From NCBI GenBank assembly GCA_965226945.1, contig OZ245717.1, positions 4,526,001-4,590,000 on the forward strand: a stretch of 64,000 bases of DNA, read 5' to 3'. Positions 25,815 to 35,716 of the stretch are shown here, piece by piece. Positions within the stretch are counted from its first letter, which is position 1, and each line of letters begins with the position of its first letter. The position numbers and the translations under genes are program-made. Below the pieces are notes generated by a model. That model was not told where the DNA came from. It worked only from the letters and a program-made list of their open reading frames with translations, and made no database searches. This DNA comes from SYLG01 sp965226945 (lineage in GTDB: Bacteria; Planctomycetota; Planctomycetia; Gemmatales; Gemmataceae).

Positions 25815-27272
25815 TTAGGCCAGGATTTCCTGGATGACATGGCCGTGAACATCGGTCAGGCGGCGCGCAATGCCGTTGTGGTAGTAGGTCAGTTTCTCAT
25901 GGTCGATGCCCATCAGGTGCAGGGCGGTCGCATGGAGGTCGTAGCTGTAGGCGGGCCGCTCGGCGGCCTTGAAACCGAACTCATCGCTGCTGCCGTAGGA
26001 AACGCCCCCCTTGATGCCTCCGCCCGCCATCCAGCAGGTGAATGCGCCCGGGTTGTGGTCGCGACCCTTGTTCCCTCCTTGTAAGAAAGGCTGTCTGCCA
26101 AATTCCGAGGCGCAAAGCACCAGGGTCGATTCCAGCAGGCCCCGGGACTTCAGATCGGCAAGGAGTGCTGAAACCCCCGTGTCGAGTACGCGGCCCCAGT
26201 AGCCATGATCCCGGACGATGTCCTCGTGCGAATCCCAGTTGGGCCGGATCTTCTTGGCGCCGGTGTTTTCCGAGCCGCAAAAAATCTGTACGAACCGCAC
26301 GCCCCGTTCCACGAGGCGCCTGGCGAGCAGACACTGCCTGCCAAATGGCCCGGCGTCTTCATCGCCGATCAGGAATCGTTTTTGAGTCGACGCCGATTCC
26401 CGCGCCAAATCGACCGCCTCGGGCGCGCTGAGCTGAAGCTTGGCGGCCAGTTCGTAACTGGCGATACGCGCTTCCAGTTGGCCATCGCCGGGGTGGCCCG
26501 TTAGATGAGTCTGGTTCAAGCGCCTTAAAAACTCCCGATTGTCGCTTTCCGTGGCGGAATCGATTGGCTTGGAAGGAAACAGATCGGCGATGGCGGGTTT
26601 GCCCGCCGAGGGGTCGACGACCGTACCCTGATGGACCGCGGGAAGAAAACCGGCTCCCCAGTTGAGCACGCCGCCGGGGGGCAGGCCGCGCACATCGGGC
26701 AAAACCACGAAAGCAGGCAAATTCTCCGATTCGCTGCCAAGACCATAGCCGACCCACGAACCCATGCTCGGAAACCCGGGCTGGATGAATCCGCTATTCA
26801 TCATGAACATGGCGGGGCCATGAAGCGCCGACTTGTTCTGCATCGAATGCAAAAAAGCGATCTCGTCGACATGCCGGGCCATGCCGGGAAACAGGTCGCT
26901 GAGCGCCTTGCCGCACTGGCCATGTTGGCGGAATTTCCAGAAGCTCTTCGCGTAGATTCCCGCCACTCCGGCAAAGGTTTGCTTGCCCAGTTCCGCGTCA
27001 AACGGTTTGCCGTGCGATTTTTCCAAACCCGGTTTGTAATCCCAGGTGTCGACATGACTCAGGCCGCCGGGGCAGAAGATCTCAATGACCGCCGTCGCCT
27101 TGGGGGCGAACTGGGCAGGCTTAGCCGCCAAGGGCGATACGGGGCCATCGGCCATGAGGCGATTTTCCCGGCCCAGGAGGTAGGAAAGGGCCAGGGTTCC
27201 AAGGCCCGTCCCGGTGCGTGCCAGCAACTGGCGGCGGGCTAGCAGTGAGGATAACGGCAAGGAAGGCTTCAT
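25815..27272 (-). CDS. DUF1501 protein (first PSD1-DUF1501 pair)
   Basis: 485 residues, alkaline-phosphatase-superfamily-like DUF1501 family. A Tat-like leader is present (LLARRQLLARTGTGLGTLALS). Family motifs: EIFCPGGLSHVDTWDYKP, FPSMGSWVGYGLGSE, DSHEDIVRDHGYWG, ASEFGRQP and the terminal RRLTDVHGHV. It starts 3 bp after the stop of the PSD1 gene, so the two are co-translated. DUF1501 and PSD1 proteins are nearly always paired in planctomycetes; a joint role in extracytoplasmic breakdown of a complex substrate is proposed but unproven. Confidence 0.95.
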   Translation of the reverse strand: MKPSLPLSSLLARRQLLARTGTGLGTLALSYLLGRENRLMADGPVSPLAAKPAQFAPKATAVIEIFCPGGLSHVDTWDYKPGLEKSHGKPFDAELGKQTFAGVAGIYAKSFWKFRQHGQCGKALSDLFPGMARHVDEIAFLHSMQNKSALHGPAMFMMNSGFIQPGFPSMGSWVGYGLGSESENLPAFVVLPDVRGLPPGGVLNWGAGFLPAVHQGTVVDPSAGKPAIADLFPSKPIDSATESDNREFLRRLNQTHLTGHPGDGQLEARIASYELAAKLQLSAPEAVDLARESASTQKRFLIGDEDAGPFGRQCLLARRLVERGVRFVQIFCGSENTGAKKIRPNWDSHEDIVRDHGYWGRVLDTGVSALLADLKSRGLLESTLVLCASEFGRQPFLQGGNKGRDHNPGAFTCWMAGGGIKGGVSYGSSDEFGFKAAERPAYSYDLHATALHLMGIDHEKLTYYHNGIARRLTDVHGHVIQEILA

Positions 27273-27275
27273 GAA

Positions 27276-30260
27276 TCAATCCAGATGAACAAATTCGTTC
27301 GCATTGAAAAGCATGCGGCAAAACTGCTCCAGGCCGCGCTTGCGCGCCAGGGCCAGGGCCGCCGCTTTTTCTTCGGATGAGGGCGGCCGGCAAAGTGCGA
27401 GGACAAAGGCGCGTTCGATCTTGGCTTCATCGTTGCCTGGGAACTCCTTTTCCAGCCGCGCCGCGAAATGGCTGGACTGGCGCAGCAGGAAGTCGTTGTT
27501 GAGCAGAGCCAGCGCCTGTAAGGCGGTGGTGGTCGCGTTGCGCGCCGGAGTGAGGCTGGCCGGGTTGGGACAGTCGAGCGTTGTGAGCAAGGGTTGCGGC
27601 GTGGTGCGCACGATGAAGCGGTAAATGCTGCGCCGCCACAATTCGGGCTGGTCAGGAGTGATGTAACCATAGACGGGAGCGTACTCTTCCTTGTAATTGA
27701 AGTCGCGAAACCCGGGGCCAAACATCGCTGAGTTCAGCGTTCCGCTGGTAAAGAGCACCGCGTCGCGCAGTGATTCGGCGTCAAGGCGCCTGGGGTTTTG
27801 TTTCCAAAGAAGCCGGTTTTGCGCATCGAGCGAGCGAGCCTTGTCGTTGGCGATGTTGGATTTTTGTTTGTAGGTTTCGCTCGTGCAGATCAGGCGATGA
27901 ATTGCCTTGAGCGAGCCCTGGTTCCGACGCAACTGGCCGGCAAGCCAGTCGAGCAGTTCGGGATGGGTCGGCTTGCCGCCCGCCAGGCCGAAGTCGCTGG
28001 GAGTGTCGACGATTCCCGAACCGAAATGATGATGCCAAAGACGATTGACGATGATGCGTGAAGGCAGCGGATTGCGCTCATCGGTGATCCAGCCAGCCAG
28101 CGCCTTGCGCCGTTCTCCTTCGGGGGTTGAACCACTCCCTAGCGCGGCGGGAAGATCCTGAATTAAGCCAAACGCTGCGGGGGAGACCAGGTCGCCCGTC
28201 TGTTCCGGATTGCCGCGCTTTTGAATGCGAACCTCCGGCGCGGTCCCCGAGACGATGCCGTACACCTTGGCAGGTTCGCTTGCCTGGGACTGGCGTTGGC
28301 GCTTTTCGATGAGATCTTTTTGTAAGCGTTCTTTTTGCAATTTTTGTTCATCGGTCAAGGGGACGAGCTTGGCCTGTTGGATATTGGCATCGCCAAAAAA
28401 GATTTGATCGAAGCCGATATTCCCATCCTTGCCTTCCGTGGCCATCAGGGTCAAAAACTGAGCCGATTCGGGCAACTCGATATCGACCGCAAGCGGCGCG
28501 GAGCGCGGGCCAACTCCGCTTGCGAAATAGTGAATCTTGCCATCGACCAGCACCCAGGCATCGGCCGCGGTGTTCATTGCGGCGGGACGGCCGCCGTAAC
28601 CGATCGCCGCGCGAAAGCGCAAGGACGAGCCGCCAGCATCCTTGGCGGCTAATTCCTTGCGAAAGGGGGCCAGGGGAAACGTGATGGCGGCGTTGGCGTG
28701 CAAACCCAAAAGAGAATGGCCGCTGGAGGCGTAGTCGGTCGCTCCGATTGTGGTCGCTTTTTGATCGTTCACGGGACCATGGCGGATGGCATCCCAGGCC
28801 TGCCCCGAAGTTAACGGAATTTTGTCCGTGAAGAGGCCGGTGGAGCTGAGGAGGACTTTGGTTTTTGGCCCGCCTTGAACGATGACCACGCCATCGATGA
28901 ACGGGTTTTCGACGCGGGCAAACTGGTTCGTGTGGCCCGAAGGCACCATGGCGGTCTTTTCTTTCTGAGGTTTGCCAGTGACCAGGTTGATCCCCAGCCC
29001 TGCAGTGCCCTTGCCACGGCCGTCGCCGCCGCCGACGAGGTCGGCCAGATCGAGACCTCTTTGTTCCAGCTTGGCCAGGTCCTTTTCCAGCTCCGCGATC
29101 TGCCGGCTCAGCTCCTGTTTTTCATCCGCGAGCTTCTTGGATGCGGCCGGGTCGGCCTCCCGGTCGCCGCGCGTCACGCCGGCGAAAACGGAAATGAGGG
29201 AGTAATACTCGCGCTGGCTGACCGGGTCGATCTTGTGATCGTGGCAGCGGGCGCAATTGATCGTGATGCCGCAAGTCCCGGCGATCACCTGAGTCAACAT
29301 ATCGTCGAGGTCGTCGGCGCGGGCCTGGCGCTTGAGCACGGGACTAGGTGTTTCGGCCTGGCCGACAAAATCCCAGGGACCGGCCGCGAGAAAACCGGTC
29401 GCGATGATCGCCTTGGAGTCCGTGGGTCTGAGCACATCGCCGGCAATCTGGTCTTCCAGGAAGCGGGGGAATGGCATGTCGTCATTGAATGCCTGGATGA
29501 CCCAGTCGCGATAGCGCCAGGCATGGTCGCGGCGCTGATCTCTTTCAAAGCCATGGGTGTCGGCATAGTGGGCAATGTCGAGCCAGTGCCTGGCCCAGCG
29601 CTCGCCATAGTGGGGCGAGGACAGGTACCGGTCGAGTAGTTTTTCGTAGGCCTGGGGATCGGAGTCGCGTTCAAAAGCGGCCACTTCCTCCGGCCTGGGC
29701 GGCAAGCCGAGCAGATCGAAGGAAAGCCGCCGGATGAGTGTGCGGCGATCGGCCTGAGGTGCGCGAGTCAGGCCCGACTGCGTCAGGCGGATTGCCACGA
29801 AGCGATCGATGGGGTGATGAGACTCAGGCGTACCATTTCGTGGAAATGTCTGGGGCGGCTGGGGATTTCGCAGGGGCTGCCACGCCCAGTGATCGAGCCG
29901 GGGATCTCTCGTCGAATCGATGACGCTCCAGGGAGTGCCGGCATCGATCCAGCGAGTGATCAGGTCAATCTCCTTGGCGGAAAGCGGTTCGCCCTTGGGG
30001 GGCATGCGCGTTTTGAGATCGGCACTGCCGATGCGGCGGAAGATCTCACTCGCGCGAGCATTCCCTGCCTTGAGAATCGGTCCGGAAGCCCCTCCTTCAA
30101 AAATCGCCGCTTTGCGGTCGAGGCGCAACCCGCCCTTCTGGGCGGGGCCGTGGCACGAAAGGCAACGAGATTGAAATATCTGATTCACCTGGGCCGAAAG
30201 ATCGTCTGGAGCAGCAAGGGCCAGAACCAGCCATCCACCGAGGAGGGGAGCGATCATCAT
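27276..30260 (-). CDS. PSD1/DUF1549-DUF1553 c-type cytochrome protein with NPCBM-like insert
   Basis: 994 residues. An N-terminal hydrophobic leader is followed by a planctomycete cytochrome-c motif C33-L-S-C36-H37 (heme attachment). DUF1549 is at about 140-370, including HWLDIAHYADTHGFERD and CGITINCARCHDHKIDP; DUF1553 is at about 735-985, including NRLWHHHFGSGIVDTPSDFG and RRLDAESLRDAVL. Between them, about 430-670, is a coiled coil and a jelly-roll-like module with AWVLVDGKIHYFASGVGP and GKDGNIGFDQIFFGDA, resembling NPCBM carbohydrate-binding domains. First gene of the pair with DUF1501. Confidence 0.93.
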   Translation of the reverse strand: MMIAPLLGGWLVLALAAPDDLSAQVNQIFQSRCLSCHGPAQKGGLRLDRKAAIFEGGASGPILKAGNARASEIFRRIGSADLKTRMPPKGEPLSAKEIDLITRWIDAGTPWSVIDSTRDPRLDHWAWQPLRNPQPPQTFPRNGTPESHHPIDRFVAIRLTQSGLTRAPQADRRTLIRRLSFDLLGLPPRPEEVAAFERDSDPQAYEKLLDRYLSSPHYGERWARHWLDIAHYADTHGFERDQRRDHAWRYRDWVIQAFNDDMPFPRFLEDQIAGDVLRPTDSKAIIATGFLAAGPWDFVGQAETPSPVLKRQARADDLDDMLTQVIAGTCGITINCARCHDHKIDPVSQREYYSLISVFAGVTRGDREADPAASKKLADEKQELSRQIAELEKDLAKLEQRGLDLADLVGGGDGRGKGTAGLGINLVTGKPQKEKTAMVPSGHTNQFARVENPFIDGVVIVQGGPKTKVLLSSTGLFTDKIPLTSGQAWDAIRHGPVNDQKATTIGATDYASSGHSLLGLHANAAITFPLAPFRKELAAKDAGGSSLRFRAAIGYGGRPAAMNTAADAWVLVDGKIHYFASGVGPRSAPLAVDIELPESAQFLTLMATEGKDGNIGFDQIFFGDANIQQAKLVPLTDEQKLQKERLQKDLIEKRQRQSQASEPAKVYGIVSGTAPEVRIQKRGNPEQTGDLVSPAAFGLIQDLPAALGSGSTPEGERRKALAGWITDERNPLPSRIIVNRLWHHHFGSGIVDTPSDFGLAGGKPTHPELLDWLAGQLRRNQGSLKAIHRLICTSETYKQKSNIANDKARSLDAQNRLLWKQNPRRLDAESLRDAVLFTSGTLNSAMFGPGFRDFNYKEEYAPVYGYITPDQPELWRRSIYRFIVRTTPQPLLTTLDCPNPASLTPARNATTTALQALALLNNDFLLRQSSHFAARLEKEFPGNDEAKIERAFVLALCRPPSSEEKAAALALARKRGLEQFCRMLFNANEFVHLD

Positions 30261-30626
30261 GCATCCAGTGCGAAACCGAAGAGGGAGAAAGCAGGGGGCA
30301 GCCCGAGAAGTTACTTGTTTTCATTTTATTGTCGGCCGTGGGCGCGGCGGGGGGCAATCCGGGGAGGAATCGGTGAGAAAAGGAAAGCCTGGCCTGGCGA
30401 TCCCCCTTGACGGTTCTCATCATTGCACCGAAATGACAAACAGGGAGGCCGAATCGACGGAATGTTTCGACGAACGTTTGGATCGGCAATTCGTGGGATG
30501 GTCTTGGGAAATCTTGAGCCAGGAAATTTTGGGATTGATGGACCCGCCCCTGGCGGATTTTGCGCGAGGAATTAGCTTGGAGCTTAGGCGTGTTCCCTCC
30601 TTCGCCAACCTCCAAGAATCGACGCC
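30261..30626. other. Divergent intergenic region, no supported gene
   Basis: 366 bp between the PSD1 gene and the ceramidase-like gene. Open frames here are short, have no recognisable sequence and overlap in several frames. Presumably holds the two divergent promoters; I cannot place them. Confidence 0.45.
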
Positions 30627-32003
30627 ATGAAATCGCTTTCGTCACTTTTATGGTTGTGTCTGGTTGCATGGTTTTCCTCAAGCCAGGCACACGCTCAGGC
30701 GAATCCCCAGGGCACCGCTGGATCCTGGAAGGCGGGATTCGCGAAAACGGCCATCACCCCCGATCGGCCGATGTGGATGTCGGGCTATGCCAGCCGGAAC
30801 AAACCGGCCACGGGCACGCTGCACGACCTCTGGGCCAAGGCGGTGGCCCTTGAAGATCCTCAGGGAAACAAGGTGATCCTGATCACCCTGGATCTGGTCG
30901 GGATCGATCGCGACACTTCCAGTCAGATTCGCACGCAGATTGCGCGCGCCGCGCAGATGGACCCGGGTTCGATCTGCATCAATTGCTCCCACACCCACTG
31001 CGGGCCAGTGGTCGGGCAAAACCTGCGGGCGATGTATTTTCTGGGACCGATCGAAAACCTTCTGGTGGACAAATACACGAAAAACTTGATCGATACCTCG
31101 GTATCGTTGGCGCGCCGCGCGCTGCTCGATCTGACTCCCGCGCGAATCTCTCATGGGATGGGCAACGCCTCATTCGCCGTGAATCGGCGCAACAACAAGG
31201 AAGCCGATGTCCCCAAGATTCGCGAGGCGGGCGAACTGAAGGGACCGGTCGATCACGCGGTGCCGGTGCTCGTCGTTCAGGATCTCAAGGGGAATTTGCG
31301 CGGCTTGGTCTGCGAATATGCCTGCCATGCCACCACGCTGGATTCCTACGAATGGTGCGGCGACTACCCGGGGTTTGGCATGTTGGAACTCGAAAAGCGC
31401 CACCCGGGGGCCATGGCCTTATTCTGTGCCGGCTGCGGCGCCGATCAAAATCCGCTTCCGCGCCGAAAAGTCGAGCTTGCCAAGCAGTATGGCAACCAGC
31501 TTGCCGATGCCGTCGACAAGGTGCTGGCGGTGACGACGCCGGAAATCTCGGGAACGCTGCGTTCTCAATACAAAGAAATTCCCTTGGGCTATGCCGAACT
31601 GCCCACGCGCGAAAAGCTCTTTGAGATGTCGATCTCGATGGATCGCTACCAGGCCGCGCGCGGAGCTTACCTATTGCAAAAAATGATGGTCGAACGCAAA
31701 CTCGATGAGACTTACCCCTATCCGATTCAGGTCTGGCACCTGGGAACCGGGCCAATTTGGGTTCATCTCGGAGGTGAGGTCACAGTCGAATACAGCTTGC
31801 GCCTCAAGGCCGAAAACAAAGGGAAAGCGCTCTGGGTCGATGGCTACAGCAACGATGTGATGGCCTATATCCCGTCAACCAAGGTCCTGAAGGAAGGCGG
31901 ATACGAAGGGGCCACCTCCATGGTCTACTACGGGCTGCCTTCCACCTGGGCCCCCGCGATCGAGGAACAGATCATCACGGCGGCCAATGGCCTGATCAAG
32001 TAA
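30627..32003 (+). CDS. Secreted neutral/alkaline ceramidase-like hydrolase (second paralogue)
   Basis: 458 residues with a signal peptide (KSLSSLLWLCLVAWFSSSQAHA). Family marks: GFAKTAITPDRPMWMSGYA near 38, ITLDLVGIDRD, the SHTHCGP metal motif, EYACHATTLD, and FCAGCGADQNP. It is related to the protein at 77-1465 but with different termini. The zinc-amidase fold is recognisable; substrate not. Convergent with the PhoD gene, only 15 bp apart. Confidence 0.88.
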   Translation: MKSLSSLLWLCLVAWFSSSQAHAQANPQGTAGSWKAGFAKTAITPDRPMWMSGYASRNKPATGTLHDLWAKAVALEDPQGNKVILITLDLVGIDRDTSSQIRTQIARAAQMDPGSICINCSHTHCGPVVGQNLRAMYFLGPIENLLVDKYTKNLIDTSVSLARRALLDLTPARISHGMGNASFAVNRRNNKEADVPKIREAGELKGPVDHAVPVLVVQDLKGNLRGLVCEYACHATTLDSYEWCGDYPGFGMLELEKRHPGAMALFCAGCGADQNPLPRRKVELAKQYGNQLADAVDKVLAVTTPEISGTLRSQYKEIPLGYAELPTREKLFEMSISMDRYQAARGAYLLQKMMVERKLDETYPYPIQVWHLGTGPIWVHLGGEVTVEYSLRLKAENKGKALWVDGYSNDVMAYIPSTKVLKEGGYEGATSMVYYGLPSTWAPAIEEQIITAANGLIK

Positions 32004-32018
32004 GTCCAATAGGGCCGA

Positions 32019-33617
32019 TCAGGCCTTTTTGATTCCCGGCTGACCGGCCTCGACCACAAACGAGGCCCGGTTCACGACTTTGCCGTTGGGCTTCAGCACA
32101 TCCTCAACCGCGACATAATCGCTTTTCCAGAGGTCCTTGCTCACCTGGCAGCGGACATAACCCCGCTCGGAATTGTGGAACTTGACGCTTGGGTTGACCG
32201 AGTACAGGTCGTCGAGATAGGCCGGCTTGACTTGGCCATTGCCGCCCGAGGTGATCGAGGTGCCGACAAATTCGCTGGCAACAACCGGCTGTTCCGCCTT
32301 GCGATCGTCAATGCGCAAGTCATTGACCCAGTTGGAATGAATGTCCCCCGTGAGCACCACCGGATTGGGGACTTTGCGTTGGGCGATGAAGCGCATCAGC
32401 TCCATACGCTCATGTGCGTAACCGGGCCATTGATCCATCGAGTATTGCGGTGTCTTGCCGTTACGAGCGATGGCCGCCATCGCCATCATCACCTGCTGGG
32501 CCAGGACATTCCAGGTTCCCTGCGACTGGAGCAGGGCGCTTTGCAGCCAGCGTTTTTGACGCAAGCCAAGGATCGTGTTTTTGGGATCAAGCGCGGCTTC
32601 GTTCATTTGCGCGGGCTTGTCGTCGTTGGGCTGGTCGGTGCGGTACTGGCGGGTGTCGAGCACGAAGAATTCCGCAAGCCGCCCAAAGGAGGCCTTGCGG
32701 TAGAGGACCATGTCGGGGCCTTGGGGAATCGAGCGGCGCCTCAGCGGCATCGCCTCGTAGTAGGCCTGGTAGGCGTTAGCGCGGCGAAGGAGAAACTCGG
32801 CGGGCTTGACTTGTTTTTCCTCGGAGATGTCGTTGGCGCAGTTGTTGTCGAATTCGTGGTCATCCCAGGTGACAAACCAGGGGCACTGGGCGTGCATGGC
32901 GGCAAGCAGCGGATCGCTTCGGTACTGGGAATGGCGCACCCGGTATTCGTCCAGCGTCTCGATCTCCTTGCCCACATGCTTGCGCACGCGGCCATCTTTG
33001 CCCTCGCCTTCGTAAATGTAGTCCCCCAGATGAAAGACCAGGTCGAGCTGGTCCTTGGCCATCTGCTCATACGCGGTGAAGTGGCCCGATTCGTAGTGCT
33101 GGCAGGAGGCAAAGGCAAAGCGCAACGATTCGGGCGTCGTGTCCGGTGCCGGAAGGGTTCGTGTTCTACCTAGGGGGCTGGTCGCGTTGCCGCTATGGAA
33201 ACGGTACCAGTACCAGCGGTCGGGTTTCAGTCCGTTGACCTCGATGCGAACGCTGTGGCCTAGTTGGGGCGTGACTAGTGCCGTGCCTGAGCGCAGGCCT
33301 TTTTTCATCGCCTCGTCTTCGGCGATTTCCCATTTCACCTCAACCACTTCGGGTTTCATGCCACCGGCTTGTTCGAGCGGGCTCGGGGCGAGCTTGGTCC
33401 AGAGCACCACGCTTTGCGCGTCGGGATCGCCCGAGGCGACACCCAGCGAGAAGGGCTGGTCGGCAAAGCGGGGATACCGGTTGGCCCAGGTGGCTCGTTC
33501 GAACAGAGGTAGAGAGGCGATGGCGCTCGTGAAGGCCAGAAAGGTTCGGCGGCTCGGGCCGCCCTTTTGGGAACCTTCGCGGCGGACCGCTTCCTTCCAC
33601 TGGTCGAGATTCACCAT
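32019..33617 (-). CDS. phoD: PhoD-type alkaline phosphatase (Tat-exported)
   Basis: ATG 33617 is preceded by AGGAG at good spacing; the frame is open to 33980 but the start is clear. The 532-residue protein has a twin-arginine leader (PSRRTFLAFTSAIASLPLF). PhoD marks: LGVASGDPDAQSVVLWTKL, HLGDYIYEG, FVTWDDHEFDNN (metal residues) and VLTGDIHSNWV. It hydrolyses phosphomonoesters or diesters outside the membrane with Fe/Ca in known homologues. Convergent with the ceramidase-like gene; divergent from nothing, with MgtE upstream on the same strand 191 bp away. Confidence 0.93.
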   Translation of the reverse strand: MVNLDQWKEAVRREGSQKGGPSRRTFLAFTSAIASLPLFERATWANRYPRFADQPFSLGVASGDPDAQSVVLWTKLAPSPLEQAGGMKPEVVEVKWEIAEDEAMKKGLRSGTALVTPQLGHSVRIEVNGLKPDRWYWYRFHSGNATSPLGRTRTLPAPDTTPESLRFAFASCQHYESGHFTAYEQMAKDQLDLVFHLGDYIYEGEGKDGRVRKHVGKEIETLDEYRVRHSQYRSDPLLAAMHAQCPWFVTWDDHEFDNNCANDISEEKQVKPAEFLLRRANAYQAYYEAMPLRRRSIPQGPDMVLYRKASFGRLAEFFVLDTRQYRTDQPNDDKPAQMNEAALDPKNTILGLRQKRWLQSALLQSQGTWNVLAQQVMMAMAAIARNGKTPQYSMDQWPGYAHERMELMRFIAQRKVPNPVVLTGDIHSNWVNDLRIDDRKAEQPVVASEFVGTSITSGGNGQVKPAYLDDLYSVNPSVKFHNSERGYVRCQVSKDLWKSDYVAVEDVLKPNGKVVNRASFVVEAGQPGIKKA

Positions 33618-33808
33618 GTGCGTGCTCCTACAGGGCGTCTTGAAGGCGCGTGATGGCCGATTTGCTTCGAGAAATCGAGGCGATTCGCTCCCGCCAAGTA
33701 GGGTTTTTATGGGGCCGTAGGGCAGGGCGCTGTGAATATCCGGCGAAGGTTTTCTCTGCCTGTTTGGAAGTGAATTGAACCGAAATCGTCCCGACGGACA
33801 GAACCGGC

Positions 33809-35431
33809 TCACTGGGCCATGAAGGGCCCAAGGATCCAGTTGGCCGTCGAAAAGAAAATCACGATGCCGGTGACATCGACCGCGGTGGCCACGAAGGGAC
33901 TTGAGGCGATACCGGGATCGACCCCGAATCGCTGAAATACCAGCGGGAGCATGGCTCCCACGATCGTGCCCCACAAGCAAATCAAAGCCACGGAAATGGC
34001 CACCACCAGCGCCAAGTCCGCCGCCCGCACCGCTTCGCGGGGAAAGGTGCAGCCCGCGGGAAACTGGTACTGGATTTCGCCGTTATCGAGAGGAACCGGC
34101 GCGGGCATCGTCGCGTGTTCGGGCAACTTCAAATGGTGAACGTCGTCGGCTTTCGGAGTGATCGTCTGGCGGCAGCCGGGCGGAAGAATGATGTGCCCGT
34201 TCTTGGCCATCGCCAGTTCGGTACTTCCCGCGGGCAAGTTGATCGTGAAGGCGTCGTGGCGTGGAGGGGTCGCGGCGCGCACATCTTCGGGAGTCAAAAA
34301 TCCGCGGACGAATGCGATCAGCCCCAGAGTCAGACCCAGCGCCAGGCCCATCCAAATTTCTTGGCGCAGCACTTTGAACCAGTTGTCGATGCGTACCTGG
34401 CCCAGCGCCATGGCGCGCGTGATCAGCGTTGCGGCCTGCGAGCCCGAATTGCCACCCGTTGAAATGCAAAGGGGCACGAACAGGCTCAAAACCACCACCT
34501 TGGCAATCGAATCCTCGAAGGAAGCCAGGGCGGTGAAGGTCAGCAGTTCGGCGCCGAACAGGCAAGACAGCCAGATCGCTCGCTTTTGCCACATCGTCGT
34601 GAACGAGGTCTCGAGGTAGTCGTCTTTCAAGGGATCGACGGCACCCATCCGGTGGGCATCGGCGGTTGCTTCGTCCACGACCACGTCGATGACGTCGTCA
34701 TGGGTGACGATGCCGACCAGGCGCTTGTCGTTATCGACGACCGGTAAGGCGATGAGGTCGTAGCGGGCGAGTTCGCGGGCCACCTGTTCGCGCTCGTCGT
34801 CGGCGTTCACCGTGACGATCCGGGTTTCCATGATGTCGGAAATCGGGGTTTGGCGCTTCGCCAAAATGAGATTGCGCAAGGTGACGACGCCGACGATCCG
34901 CCGCTGGTCGTCGACGATGTAGATGTAATAGATCGTTTCCTTGTTCGGTGCTTGCAGCCGCAACCGTTCGAGCGCTTCCTCGACGGTGAGATTCTCAGGA
35001 AGCCAGGCGTAGTCGGTCGTCATGAGCGCGCCGACGGTGTTTTCGCCGTAGCGGGTCAGCGAGGCGATGTCCTTGCGGTCGGCTTCGTCGATCAACCGCA
35101 GTAGCGATTCGCCCACCTTGGGATCGAGGCGACGCAAGAGATCAGCCCGGTCGTCATGGGACATGGTTTCGATGATGCGGGCCATCTGCTGGGGCGCGGC
35201 CGCGGCGACCAGAGATTCCTGAGTTTCATGGCCCAAATAAGAGAAAATCGCGGTTTGATTTTCCGGACTGACATGGCGAATGAAGTCCCAAACGCCGGTG
35301 GGTTCCAGTTCTCCTTCCAGGGCTTCGGCGACGGTGGCGGGGTGAAGCACCTCACAAAAGGCTTCCATCGCAGGGTAATCCTTGCGTTGGACAATATCGC
35401 GGACCTCGGGTCCAAACAAATCATGCGCCAT
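33809..35431 (-). CDS. mgtE: MgtE-family magnesium transporter with extra periplasmic insertion
   Basis: 540 residues; MgtE proteins are usually about 450. Cytoplasmic N-domain of helical repeats (1-130, with ETMSHDDRADLLRRL), two CBS domains (about 135-265: VGALMTTDYAWLP, ISDIMETRIVTV, IVTHDDVIDVVVDE), then five membrane helices from about 285. Pore motifs are intact: STGGNSGSQAATL near 324-336 and DPGIASSPFVATAVDVTG near 505-522. The loop between helices 3 and 4 is expanded to roughly 90 residues (379-470) with two Cys (420, 461). CBS gating by Mg2+ is known in the family. Confidence 0.94.
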   Translation of the reverse strand: MAHDLFGPEVRDIVQRKDYPAMEAFCEVLHPATVAEALEGELEPTGVWDFIRHVSPENQTAIFSYLGHETQESLVAAAAPQQMARIIETMSHDDRADLLRRLDPKVGESLLRLIDEADRKDIASLTRYGENTVGALMTTDYAWLPENLTVEEALERLRLQAPNKETIYYIYIVDDQRRIVGVVTLRNLILAKRQTPISDIMETRIVTVNADDEREQVARELARYDLIALPVVDNDKRLVGIVTHDDVIDVVVDEATADAHRMGAVDPLKDDYLETSFTTMWQKRAIWLSCLFGAELLTFTALASFEDSIAKVVVLSLFVPLCISTGGNSGSQAATLITRAMALGQVRIDNWFKVLRQEIWMGLALGLTLGLIAFVRGFLTPEDVRAATPPRHDAFTINLPAGSTELAMAKNGHIILPPGCRQTITPKADDVHHLKLPEHATMPAPVPLDNGEIQYQFPAGCTFPREAVRAADLALVVAISVALICLWGTIVGAMLPLVFQRFGVDPGIASSPFVATAVDVTGIVIFFSTANWILGPFMAQ

Positions 35432-35716
35432 GGGTCAGGCCTTACTCCGGGTCGTCTAGATAGTGAAAGGATGCCGAAATTGCACGGATTTCCAAGGGGG
35501 AGAATGTGGGGGGTGGGTGAACCGGAGGGAAAGGACATACGCGGGCCCAACTACTGTCCACGGCGGTCTGTGTCCAAAGGAGAAGATTTCGCGTATCCCA
35601 CCACGAGCGGCAGGGCCGGGCTTTGGCTGTCCTTGCCCAGTTCGGCGACTCCACGATAATGTCAACTTGACTCTACCTGGTCGCCCGCCAACTTTCATGA
35701 CTATGAGGATGACGCC

